A stretch of 64,000 bases of DNA from Atopobium sp. (GTDB taxonomy: Bacteria > Actinomycetota > Coriobacteriia > Coriobacteriales > Atopobiaceae), in the NCBI GenBank assembly GCA_022732885.1, contig JAIJTS010000004.1:1-64000 (forward strand). Direction: 5' to 3'. The notes under the pieces were generated by a model. It searched no databases. It saw only the letters and a program-made list of their open reading frames with translations, and was not told the origin of the DNA. The translations under genes were made by a program, and so were the position numbers. Shown here piece by piece: positions 41,844 through 49,750 of this stretch (positions are counted from its first letter, which is position 1; every line of letters begins with the position of its first letter).

Positions 41844-42670
41844 TACGCTTCACCTCCTGAATTAGTAGACAAATTCTCCTGTGATGTACTGTTACTTTTT
41901 TGATCGGTTGTCGAAGACGTAGTACTGTCTATTTGCACTTCTTCACTTACATCAGATGAACCTGATTGATTTGTCTTGTCTGCCAAATCCGTTGCATTTT
42001 CTTCTTCGACGTTAGAGTTATTCTTTAATAAGTCTTGAGCATTAATTTTTGAACCTGGAAGTGTAAACCGAAGCGTTCCTCGAGCATATGCCGAAAGCAC
42101 GGCAGGAACCTGTTCAGGAGTTAATCCGAGCGTTACTGAAGAGGAACTATAAAGAGCGCTGTCTGTATCGTCTGACAATACTGCGATGTCTGAAGCAATA
42201 CAGGTAATGAGAGAATCAGTAACCTCATACGCCGCAAGCTTTGTGCCAGCACTTAATCTTTCTGCTAAACCGTACTTCTCGCCATGGGAAATAGTAAGAC
42301 CAACTAGATTTTCTGGAATAGAAATCTGAGAAGTGGCTGAACGTAAATGAAGAGAAACAACAGGCATGCCTACTCCAATGACAGATGAGACTGTACGACC
42401 CATAACACTTTCTGGATTAGTAATTGCGCCTTCTGGAATTAGATCAGAAATCCAACTTTTTACCTGAGTATTAGAAGACGAAAGAGTTTCTCCAGGCTCT
42501 ATTTGTTTAGTGGCTACCAAGATAGAAGTAAGTTCACCTCCATATTTTTGTATTGCCTCGGCTCGTGACTTTTCCGCCTCAGCGCGGACACTTTGTACGT
42601 ACGCAAAGAAACAAAAACTGGCCAAAAGCGCACTCAACACTGAAATTAAAATTCTTGTTTTCTTAGTCAC
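41843..42670 (-). CDS. cpaB: CpaB/RcpC-like pilus assembly protein (SAF domain)
   Basis: 275 residues; start GTG 42668-42670 lies five bases behind GGGAGGAG. A transmembrane helix (about 6-26) precedes a SAF-type domain (ILVATKQIEPGETLSSSNTQVKSW, then VMGRTVSSVIGVGMPVVSLHL) and a C-terminal Ser/Thr/Asn/Glu-rich tail. In proteobacteria CpaB works with the secretin; no secretin is expected in a Gram-positive, so here it probably acts at the membrane-wall interface. First gene of the tad operon. Confidence 0.85.
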   Translation of the reverse strand: MTKKTRILISVLSALLASFCFFAYVQSVRAEAEKSRAEAIQKYGGELTSILVATKQIEPGETLSSSNTQVKSWISDLIPEGAITNPESVMGRTVSSVIGVGMPVVSLHLRSATSQISIPENLVGLTISHGEKYGLAERLSAGTKLAAYEVTDSLITCIASDIAVLSDDTDSALYSSSSVTLGLTPEQVPAVLSAYARGTLRFTLPGSKINAQDLLKNNSNVEEENATDLADKTNQSGSSDVSEEVQIDSTTSSTTDQKSNSTSQENLSTNSGGEA

Positions 42671-42935
42671 TGTTTCTCCTCCCTTCATTTGCGATACATC
42701 GATTGTGCGCTCGGATTAAGAGAGTGAATGCAAAAATAAAAGATTTACCTGCACAAACATGTCAGATAGCTGACGCGAATCTTTCCCAAAGTAATGAATT
42801 CTCAGGCCAGTGCAATGACAAGAAAAATAGGTAATTTAAATTTTTATCTAATTTGATATATAAAAATTTTTAGAACGTCATAACTACTACATTTTTCAGC
42901 AAATCTTGCTGAGTAAATTTCATTACGAGAGCAAT
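42671..42935. other. intergenic region upstream of the tad operon
   Basis: The leftward tad promoter should be here. CTGACA (about 42763) followed after 18 bp by TTTTAT on the minus strand is a weak candidate; the AT-rich block 42830-42880 offers several -10-like words but no good pair. No gene or strong repeat seen. Confidence 0.4.
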
Positions 42936-42962
42936 AAAAAACACCCTAGACAAGCCAGGGTG
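42936..42962 (-). terminator. terminator of rsgA
   Basis: CACCCT/AGGGTG stem with a 9-base loop, followed leftwards by TTTTTTATTG; 26 bp past the rsgA stop. Confidence 0.75.
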
Positions 42963-42987
42963 CTTAGAGGGTTTACGCTGTTAAAAC

Positions 42988-44172
42988 TTAAAGCACAACA
43001 TCGGGGTCAAGCGATTGCTGACTTTCTCGCATTTCTTTTGCAAGAGATAAATAAGCTTTTAGCTGAGGTTCTGTAATCTGCCCCTCATGAAGGGCATCCT
43101 GAACGCTACATCCTGGCTCATGCGTATGAGTGCAATCCCTAAACTTACACGTCTGAGCAGCTTCAGAAATGTGTGGGAATATCTTCTGCAATCCCCTCTC
43201 ATGACCCACAATAGGTAGACTTCTGAGACCAGGCTCGTCCACAATAACGCCCGCATCAGGAAGTGTTACCATGCGACGAGCAACCGTTGTATGTCGCCCT
43301 GCCTTATCAGACTCACGGACTTCTCCCGTTTCAAGCGCCTCATGTCCCAAAAGCGCATTCAGAAGCGTTGATTTACCGGCACCTGATTCGCCAAGCACAA
43401 TGGCTACGGAGCCGTAAGGAACAAGGCTACGAACAGCATCAATTCCCCATGCGGCTCCAAGCTTTTGAGCAGTCTGAGCAAGATCTGCAAGTGCATCGTT
43501 TTTCTCGCCCTCAAGCTTTGAAGCTGTTGCAACAATCTTTACTGTAGAGCCAAGAGCTGCGATGATAGAAAAAATCTCTTGTGCCAAAAGCTCCGGACCC
43601 GCTGCATCTGACTTAGTGAGCACCACGGCACACGCAGCTCCACAATCTTTAGAAATGACCGCTGAGCGCACAATACGATCTACCGAGACAGCCTCGCCAT
43701 CCAGAGCTTGTACCACAAGCACCAGATCAACGTTTGCGGCCAAAGTCTGCTTTTGGCCACGAGCTCCGCCCTTCCAGCGAGCAATATCAGTCTCTCGCGG
43801 CAGAACTGCCTCGATAATGCCCATATCGTGCGAGTCTGGAATGCGCGCGCATACCCAGTCTCCCACGGCTACCGTGGAGTTCTGGCCCTTAGTCACACGC
43901 GCGGCAAACTCGGCACGAAACACTCCCTGCCCTGAAACAACTGCAGGAAATCCCCTATCCAAGCGGACCACACAAGCCATAGTCATCATCTGGCGAGAAA
44001 CCCCTTGAGCTTCAAGCTCAGATACGACGTCTGCATAAGCTTGCGTCTGAGCCGACGATGGAGTCAGCTGTTCAAACGCTGGAACGTCCAGCAATGAAGA
44101 AAGGGCCGGCAGAGACCCTTGAGTCCTGTCGGCTCCTAGTTTTTTGGAACTTTTTGTACGCTTAGCGGACAA
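42988..44172 (-). CDS. rsgA: ribosome small-subunit-dependent GTPase A
   Basis: 394 residues. An OB-fold N-terminus, then a circularly permuted GTPase domain with G4-like LTKSD, G1 VLGESGAGKSTLLNALLG near 258-272, GRHTTVARRM (G2) and VDEPGLRSL (G3). The C-terminal zinc site is CKFRDCTHTHEPGCSV. It assists late 30S maturation. About 100 residues longer at the N-terminus than the E. coli-type core, with a basic start. Start TTG 44170-44172 behind GGGAG. The spacing to the ATPase gene upstream (26 bp) suggests co-transcription. Confidence 0.93.
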   Translation of the reverse strand: MSAKRTKSSKKLGADRTQGSLPALSSLLDVPAFEQLTPSSAQTQAYADVVSELEAQGVSRQMMTMACVVRLDRGFPAVVSGQGVFRAEFAARVTKGQNSTVAVGDWVCARIPDSHDMGIIEAVLPRETDIARWKGGARGQKQTLAANVDLVLVVQALDGEAVSVDRIVRSAVISKDCGAACAVVLTKSDAAGPELLAQEIFSIIAALGSTVKIVATASKLEGEKNDALADLAQTAQKLGAAWGIDAVRSLVPYGSVAIVLGESGAGKSTLLNALLGHEALETGEVRESDKAGRHTTVARRMVTLPDAGVIVDEPGLRSLPIVGHERGLQKIFPHISEAAQTCKFRDCTHTHEPGCSVQDALHEGQITEPQLKAYLSLAKEMRESQQSLDPDVVL

Positions 44173-44198
44173 GAGTGCTCCCTACCTTATGCTTTGTT

Positions 44199-46871
44199 CT
44201 ATTGCACAGAACGCATAACAGCCTTATAAAGCTCCATCAGAGGAATAATTGACGCAGCTAAAAGCATTGCCATGGCGTACTGTTCAACGCCAATCTCAGC
44301 AAAGCCAAATGCCTGAGAAAGTGGTGTCTCAATTACCACAAAGGTAAGAATCAAAGACATAACAAAAGAACCCCACAGCCAAATATTATGGCTGGTTAGC
44401 TTGAAGATGGAACCACGCAGAGAACGCATGTTAAAGGAGTGGAACATCTCAACCATAGAAAGCGTCAAGAACGCCATAGTCATGCCCTCAACGCCAGCCT
44501 CTGGGTTAGTAATAACCTGTGAGATGTCAAAGGTTCCATACTCAAAGTAGTGGCCAATAAAATAGCTCGCAAGGGTGAGAAGAGCAATGATGGAGCCCTG
44601 AACAAGGCAGTCAAAGCCAACGCCACCCGCAAAGATTCCGTCCTTGGGATTACGAGGTCTGCGCTTCATAATGCCTGGCTCAGCCTTCTCGGTAGCCATA
44701 GCAAGCGCAGGCAGAGAGTCGGTAATCAGGTTAATCCACAGAAGGTGGGTAGGCTGAAGAATGGTAAAGCCAACCAGAGATGCAATAAAGACGGAAATAA
44801 CCTCTGCAAGGTTAGAGCTCAAGAGGAACTGAATGCACTTACGAATGTTGTCGTAGATGCGTCTTCCCTCTTCGCACGCGCTAATGATGGTGGCAAAGTT
44901 ATCGTCAGCCAGAACCATATCTGCAACGCCCTTGGTAACATCGGTACCAGTAATACCCATACCAATACCAATATCAGCACGTTTAATGGAAGGAGCATCG
45001 TTAACGCCGTCGCCCGTCATAGCTGTAACCATGCCCTTTTTGCGCCAAGTATCAACAATGCGAACCTTGTGCTCAGGCTGAACGCGTGCATAAACGCCAA
45101 GGGTCTCAATACGCTGCTCAAACTCTTCGTCAGAAATCTTATCAAGCTGTGCACCGGTAATAGCCTGAGAGCGATTAGTAATAATGCCCAGCTCAATTGC
45201 AATAGCAACAGCCGTATCAATATGGTCACCTGTAATCATAACGGTACGCATACCAGCGCTATGCGCCTCTGCAACAGCACCCTTAACCTCAGGACGAACT
45301 GGGTCAATCATGCCAGAGAGTCCAACAAAGACCATGTCATGCTCAAGAGTAGCTGGGTCATAGCTCAAAGGAGCTTCTGTTCCCCAATCACGACGAGCAG
45401 ATGCCATAACACGAAGAGCCTGGTCAGCCATGGACTTGTTCTGAGCCAATATCTCAGAGCGAGCCTCATCGGTGAGGTCAATAATGCCATCGCTTGTCAT
45501 AATCTTGGTGCAGCGAGCAAGCACCTCATCAGGTGCACCTTTAGTGTGCTGTACAACTTTGCCAGAACGAGTGCGCACGACAACAGACATCATCTTACGA
45601 GAAGAATCAAAGGGCGCCTCACCAATACGAGGGCGAGAAGCAGCTAAATCACTTGTGGTGTAACCAAGTTTTGCAGCGTCTGCAACAAGAGCAGCCTCAG
45701 TAGGCTCGCCCTTTGCTACCTGCTCCGCATCATCCCAGGTAGCGTCTGAGCACAGTGCCATGGTACGCACGTGTGCGTCAAGGTTTTCTGTCTCATGACG
45801 AACAACGGTCATTTTGTTTTGAGTCAGAGTACCGGTCTTATCGGAACAAATTACCTGAGTACAACCAAGGGTCTCAACTGCAGTAAGACGGCGAACAATG
45901 GCGTGACGCTCGCTCATTCTGGTAACGCCCATAGAAAGAACAATGGTAACAACAGCAACAAGACCCTCTGGAATTGCGGCTACTGCAAGAGAAACTGCGA
46001 CCATAAAGGTGCTCAAAACAAGATCAAAGTTACCAAGTATCTCAGCGCCATGCTTGATAAAGCCTGTTGCAAAAACAAGCAGCGAGATAATAACAACAAG
46101 AATAGTAAGTGTATGGGAAAGCTTATCGAGGGCAATCTGTAGTGGAGTCTGTCCCTCTTCTGCCTGAGAAATTGCATCTGCAATCTTGCCCATCTCAGTA
46201 TCCATGCCTGTTGCAACCACAACTGCACGACCACGTCCATAGACCACAATAGATCCGGAGTAGCACATATTCTTTCGGTCACCCAAAGGAATATCATCGG
46301 TATCTTCAGCAAGACTGAGGGTCTCCGCGTGTTTCTCGACAGGAACTGATTCACCTGTAAGCGCAGATTCCTCTACCTTCATGGAAGCGCTTTCAAGAAT
46401 GCGGCAGTCAGCTGGGACGGAGTCACCTGCTTCAAGCAAGATGATATCGCCCACAACAAGCTCGGTTGAGGCAACCGTTTCAAGACGACCGTCTCTAATA
46501 ACCTTACTTTGAGCTGCACTCATCTCTTGCAGAGCAGCAAGAGCTTCCTCAGCTTTACCTTCCTGGACCACACCAAGAACAGAGTTGATGACAACAACAA
46601 ACAAAATAATGACAACGTCTGCAACTCCGCCTTCTCCGGTATAAATTCCTTCAGCAGCAGAAATAGCAGCAGCAACAAGAAGCATAATGACCATAGGATC
46701 AGCCATCTGCGCAAAGAACCTTTTAATAATTGATTCTTTTGGGGCCTCTTTGAGCTTGTTTAGGCCATGAGCCTCAAGACGTAAAGCTGCTTCTGCATCA
46801 GACAGTCCAGCTTCAGCATCAGTTTTTTGCGCACTGATTACATCAGACGCACTTGAAAGATACTCTTTCAA
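44199..46871 (-). CDS. Ca2+-type P-type ATPase (PMR1/PacL-like)
   Basis: 890 residues, ten predicted transmembrane helices. Actuator loop EESALTGESVPVEK, phosphorylation site CSDKTGTLTQNKM (Asp near 345), hinge MTGDGVNDAPSIK. Helix 4 has AIPEGLVAVVTIVLS and helix 6 NLITDSLPALAMATEK, the Asn/Asp and PEG residues typical of type II Ca2+ (or Mn2+) pumps. It should export Ca2+ or Mn2+ from the cytosol. Start is TTG 46869-46871, four bases after AGGAGG. The 5' leader can fold into a structure that competes with this ribosome site, suggesting post-transcriptional control. Confidence 0.92.
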   Translation of the reverse strand: MKEYLSSASDVISAQKTDAEAGLSDAEAALRLEAHGLNKLKEAPKESIIKRFFAQMADPMVIMLLVAAAISAAEGIYTGEGGVADVVIILFVVVINSVLGVVQEGKAEEALAALQEMSAAQSKVIRDGRLETVASTELVVGDIILLEAGDSVPADCRILESASMKVEESALTGESVPVEKHAETLSLAEDTDDIPLGDRKNMCYSGSIVVYGRGRAVVVATGMDTEMGKIADAISQAEEGQTPLQIALDKLSHTLTILVVIISLLVFATGFIKHGAEILGNFDLVLSTFMVAVSLAVAAIPEGLVAVVTIVLSMGVTRMSERHAIVRRLTAVETLGCTQVICSDKTGTLTQNKMTVVRHETENLDAHVRTMALCSDATWDDAEQVAKGEPTEAALVADAAKLGYTTSDLAASRPRIGEAPFDSSRKMMSVVVRTRSGKVVQHTKGAPDEVLARCTKIMTSDGIIDLTDEARSEILAQNKSMADQALRVMASARRDWGTEAPLSYDPATLEHDMVFVGLSGMIDPVRPEVKGAVAEAHSAGMRTVMITGDHIDTAVAIAIELGIITNRSQAITGAQLDKISDEEFEQRIETLGVYARVQPEHKVRIVDTWRKKGMVTAMTGDGVNDAPSIKRADIGIGMGITGTDVTKGVADMVLADDNFATIISACEEGRRIYDNIRKCIQFLLSSNLAEVISVFIASLVGFTILQPTHLLWINLITDSLPALAMATEKAEPGIMKRRPRNPKDGIFAGGVGFDCLVQGSIIALLTLASYFIGHYFEYGTFDISQVITNPEAGVEGMTMAFLTLSMVEMFHSFNMRSLRGSIFKLTSHNIWLWGSFVMSLILTFVVIETPLSQAFGFAEIGVEQYAMAMLLAASIIPLMELYKAVMRSVQ

Positions 46872-46876
46872 AGTTC

Positions 46877-46961
46877 CTCCTGGGTTTCTACCTGACAGAT
46901 TGATGCCCGATCATAATTCCCCAGGAGAGGGGCAAGGGCTCACCAAGATTGCCGTGTCAGG
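46877..46961 (-). ncRNA. structured 5' leader of the P-type ATPase mRNA, candidate riboswitch
   Basis: On the minus strand CCTGACA (46961-46955) pairs perfectly with TGTCAGG (46897-46891), closing a 71-base element. Inside, TGAGCCC pairs with GGGC-A-TCA (one bulge), and CCCC-TCTCCT-GGGG forms an apical hairpin. The apical segment CTCCTGGG (46927-46920) is also exactly complementary to CCCAGGAG at 46884-46877, the Shine-Dalgarno region of the ATPase. Two mutually exclusive states, SD free or SD paired, are therefore possible. I could not match it to a known class; the GGGGAGUA-type conserved loop of the yybP-ykoY Mn2+ riboswitch is not seen. Confidence 0.5.
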
Positions 46962-47124
46962 ACCTTACAACGTCTTATCATTCTACCGTATTCTCTCTTT
47001 TTTCAAACCTCATAAATATTTCTTAAAACTCCTGTTATGCACCACATAATTGTCATCTGAGCGGTACAATAAGCGCAGAACATTACAACATAAGCCAAAC
47101 GTTTGTTTTGGCAAGGAGGTAACT

Positions 47125-48129
47125 ATGAAAATCCTGTTTTATGGTGCTCAAAGTTACGACAAGGATTCTTTCAACCTTGAGCTTCCAAAGTATCCAGATG
47201 TTTCAATCGACTATATCGAAGCCAATCTGACGCCAATGACCGCAGGTTTTGCCAAAGACTATGATGCTGTCTGCGCTTTTGTTAACGCTGATGCTTCAAT
47301 TTTGACTCTTGAAATTCTTGCAGGCTTTGACGTGAAGCTCCTGCTCATGCGTTGTGCAGGCTTTGATGCGGTTGACGTTAATGCCGCAAAAGATCTTGGC
47401 ATTACGGTAACGCGCGTACCAGCCTACTCACCAGAGGCAATTGCAGAACACGCTATGGGTCTTGCTCTTGCTGCTAACCGTCGTATTCACCGTGGCTACA
47501 TCAGAATTCGCGAGAATAACTTCTCACTTGTCGGCCTTGTTGGCGATACACTTCACGGTAAAACTGCTGGTATTGTTGGAACTGGTCGTATTGGTGCAGC
47601 ACTTTGCCGTATCTGCAAGGGCTTTGGTATGCATGTCCTTGGCGCAGACCTCTATCCAAACATGAGCCTTGTCAATGACGAGCACGTTGTTGATGAGTAT
47701 GTCAGCTACGATGAGCTTTGGGAACGTTCAGACTTTATTTCACTTCACGCTTTCTTAAATGACGAGAGCTACCACATGATTAACGATAAGACCATCAATA
47801 AGATGAAAGATGGCGTTATTTTGGTTAATACTGGTCGCGGTGGACTTGTTGATACCAAGGCTCTTATTCGTGGCATTCTTTCTGGCAAAATTGGTGCTTG
47901 CGGCCTTGACGTTTATGAAGAGGAAAATCCAAACGTTTACAAAGACCGTGGTGCTGAGGTTTTTGACTCAGTTACCTCTACTTTATGTTCCTTCCCTAAC
48001 GTAGTTTTAACAAGCCATCAGGCATTCTTTACCCATGAAGCACTCTCTCAAATTGCTCAAGTAACGCTTGAAAACGCAACTGCCTTTGCTGAGGGTACTG
48101 ACTACATTGATAAAAGTGTGGTTTGCTAA
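47125..48129 (+). CDS. ldhA: D-lactate dehydrogenase (D-isomer 2-hydroxyacid dehydrogenase)
   Basis: 334 residues from ATG 47125, behind AAGGAGG; the in-frame extension to 47050 is upstream DNA. The Rossmann motif is GKTAGIVGTGRIGAALCRI; SLHAFLNDESYHMI, NTGRGGLVDTKAL and the catalytic region ending LTSHQAFFTHEA (Arg, Glu and His positions present) match fermentative D-LDH. It reduces pyruvate to D-lactate and regenerates NAD+. Pyruvate kinase follows 79 bp downstream in the same direction, so the last two glycolytic/fermentative steps lie together. Confidence 0.9.
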   Translation: MKILFYGAQSYDKDSFNLELPKYPDVSIDYIEANLTPMTAGFAKDYDAVCAFVNADASILTLEILAGFDVKLLLMRCAGFDAVDVNAAKDLGITVTRVPAYSPEAIAEHAMGLALAANRRIHRGYIRIRENNFSLVGLVGDTLHGKTAGIVGTGRIGAALCRICKGFGMHVLGADLYPNMSLVNDEHVVDEYVSYDELWERSDFISLHAFLNDESYHMINDKTINKMKDGVILVNTGRGGLVDTKALIRGILSGKIGACGLDVYEEENPNVYKDRGAEVFDSVTSTLCSFPNVVLTSHQAFFTHEALSQIAQVTLENATAFAEGTDYIDKSVVC

Positions 48130-48140
48130 GCACCAGAGAA

Positions 48141-48176
48141 TCAAATACTTTAAAAACAGTTATTATTAGTATTTGA
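48141..48176. repeat. 9-bp perfect inverted repeat between ldhA and pyk
   Basis: TCAAATACT (48141-48149) and AGTATTTGA (48168-48176) are exact complements across 18 bp. There is no T run, so it is not a normal terminator; it may be an operator for pyk or stabilise the ldhA mRNA end. Confidence 0.4.
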
Positions 48177-48208
48177 ATGTGATTTCAATTTCTATGAAAA
48201 GGAGAGAC

Positions 48209-49651
48209 ATGGCTCGTAAAAAGACCAAGATTGTTTGTACTATGGGTCCTGCAACAGAAAGTGATGAAGTCCTTCGTGAACTCATTCTAGCTGGCATGAA
48301 CGTCGCACGTTTTAATTTCTCTCACGGAAGCCATGAGTATCATCGCACCATGATTGGTCGCGTTCGTTCTATTTCTGAAGAACTTGGTATTCCTATTGCT
48401 ATCATGCTTGATACAAAGGGCCCAGAGGTTCGTACTGGTCTTCTTGAAGATGGCAAGAAGGTCACCCTTACTACTGGAGAGTCCGTTATTGTTACCACAG
48501 ATGATAACGTCATCGGTAACACTCAGCGCTTCTCACTTGATTACAAGAATCTTCCAAAAGAGGTCCAAAAGGGCTCTATCATCCTTATTGATGACGGTCT
48601 CATTGGTCTTGAAGTTGACCACGTTGAGGGCAGCGATATGTACTGCAAGATTGTCAACGGTGGTGAGCTTGGAGAAAAGAAGGGTGTAAACGTTCCTAAC
48701 GTTAACATCGGACTTCCTTCCGTCACTGAGCAGGATCGCGCAGACATCATGTTTGGTTGTGAGCTTGGCATTGACGCAATTGCTGCTTCCTTCATTCGTG
48801 ACGGCGCTGCAGTTGAAGAGATCCGCAACATCTGCCGTGAAATGGGCACCCCTAACGTACAGATCTTCCCTAAGATTGAGTCTGCTCTTGGCGTAAAGAA
48901 CTTTGACGAGATTCTTGCAGCTTCTAACGGCATCATGGTTGCCCGCGGTGACCTTGGTGTTGAGGTTCCTGCAGCTGAGGTTCCTCACATTCAGAAGACT
49001 ATCATCAAGAAGTGCAACGATGCTTACAAGCCTGTCATCACTGCAACTCAGATGCTTGACTCTATGATCCGCAACCCTCGCCCAACCCGTGCAGAGGTTA
49101 CCGACGTTGCTAACGCAATCTACGACGGTACTGACTGCGTCATGCTTTCTGGTGAGTCCGCAGCTGGTAAGTACCCTGTTGAGGCAGTAAAGACTATGGC
49201 TTCCATCTGCAAGGAAACCGAGAAGTACCTGCCAGTTAAGGATGTCTATCACCAGCGTGAGGGTCTTAAGAACGTCAACGGCGCTACAGGCTTTGCTGCA
49301 GTTGATATGGCAATCCGTGTTGACGCTAAGTGCATCATCTGCCCAACACACTCTGGCCGTACCGCTCGCCTTGTTTCTAACTTCCGTCCAAAGCGTCCTC
49401 TGTATGCAATGTCTCCATCCGATGAGGCAGTTCGTCGTACCTGCTTCTATTGGGGCGTCTATGCATTCAAGACTTCTGAGCAGGGCACACTTTCTAACAC
49501 CATGTACAACGCTCTGAATGTTGCTAAGGAAGTTGGCGCTGTTGAGACTGGCGATATTGTTGTTCTGACTGCTGGCGATCCTCATACCAGCCCACGTCTT
49601 GGTGATTACACCACTTCAACTAATGTTGCTATGATTTGCCAGGTTCAGTAA
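48209..49651 (+). CDS. pyk: pyruvate kinase
   Basis: 480 residues from ATG 48209, behind AAAAGGAGAG. RKKTKIVCTMGPATES is the family start; LDTKGPEVRTG, IFPKIESALGVKNFDEIL (catalytic Lys and metal-binding Glu) and MVARGDLGVEVP are all intact. The C-terminal allosteric domain is complete (RTARLVSNFRPKRPLYA). It makes ATP and pyruvate from phosphoenolpyruvate. Third positions are strongly biased to C, as expected for a highly expressed gene. Confidence 0.97.
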   Translation: MARKKTKIVCTMGPATESDEVLRELILAGMNVARFNFSHGSHEYHRTMIGRVRSISEELGIPIAIMLDTKGPEVRTGLLEDGKKVTLTTGESVIVTTDDNVIGNTQRFSLDYKNLPKEVQKGSIILIDDGLIGLEVDHVEGSDMYCKIVNGGELGEKKGVNVPNVNIGLPSVTEQDRADIMFGCELGIDAIAASFIRDGAAVEEIRNICREMGTPNVQIFPKIESALGVKNFDEILAASNGIMVARGDLGVEVPAAEVPHIQKTIIKKCNDAYKPVITATQMLDSMIRNPRPTRAEVTDVANAIYDGTDCVMLSGESAAGKYPVEAVKTMASICKETEKYLPVKDVYHQREGLKNVNGATGFAAVDMAIRVDAKCIICPTHSGRTARLVSNFRPKRPLYAMSPSDEAVRRTCFYWGVYAFKTSEQGTLSNTMYNALNVAKEVGAVETGDIVVLTAGDPHTSPRLGDYTTSTNVAMICQVQ

Positions 49652-49683
49652 ACTGCATTTCAGCTTTAACGTTATATGAACGT

Positions 49684-49718
49684 AAAAGGTCCTTCTCGCC
49701 AATCGAGAAGGACCTTTT
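49684..49718. terminator. bidirectional terminator between pyk and the glycogen operon
   Basis: A 15-bp perfect stem AAAAGGTCCTTCTCG/CGAGAAGGACCTTTT has a 5-base loop and T runs on both strands. It ends pyk and the converging GH13-GH77 gene. Confidence 0.9.
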
Positions 49719-49750
49719 GTTGTAACTCAAGTATGAAAGAAGGCTATCTT

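Noticed and set aside
44550..45647. A long rightward open frame (365 codons) antisense to the P-type ATPase gene
   Set aside because: Its translation has no recognisable motif, no ribosome site, and it mirrors a fully conserved gene; codon bias on the sense strand explains the lack of stops.
48533..49585. A 350-codon leftward open frame antisense to pyruvate kinase
   Set aside because: Pyruvate kinase is complete and conserved across this stretch; strong C-ending codon bias removes stops on the other strand.
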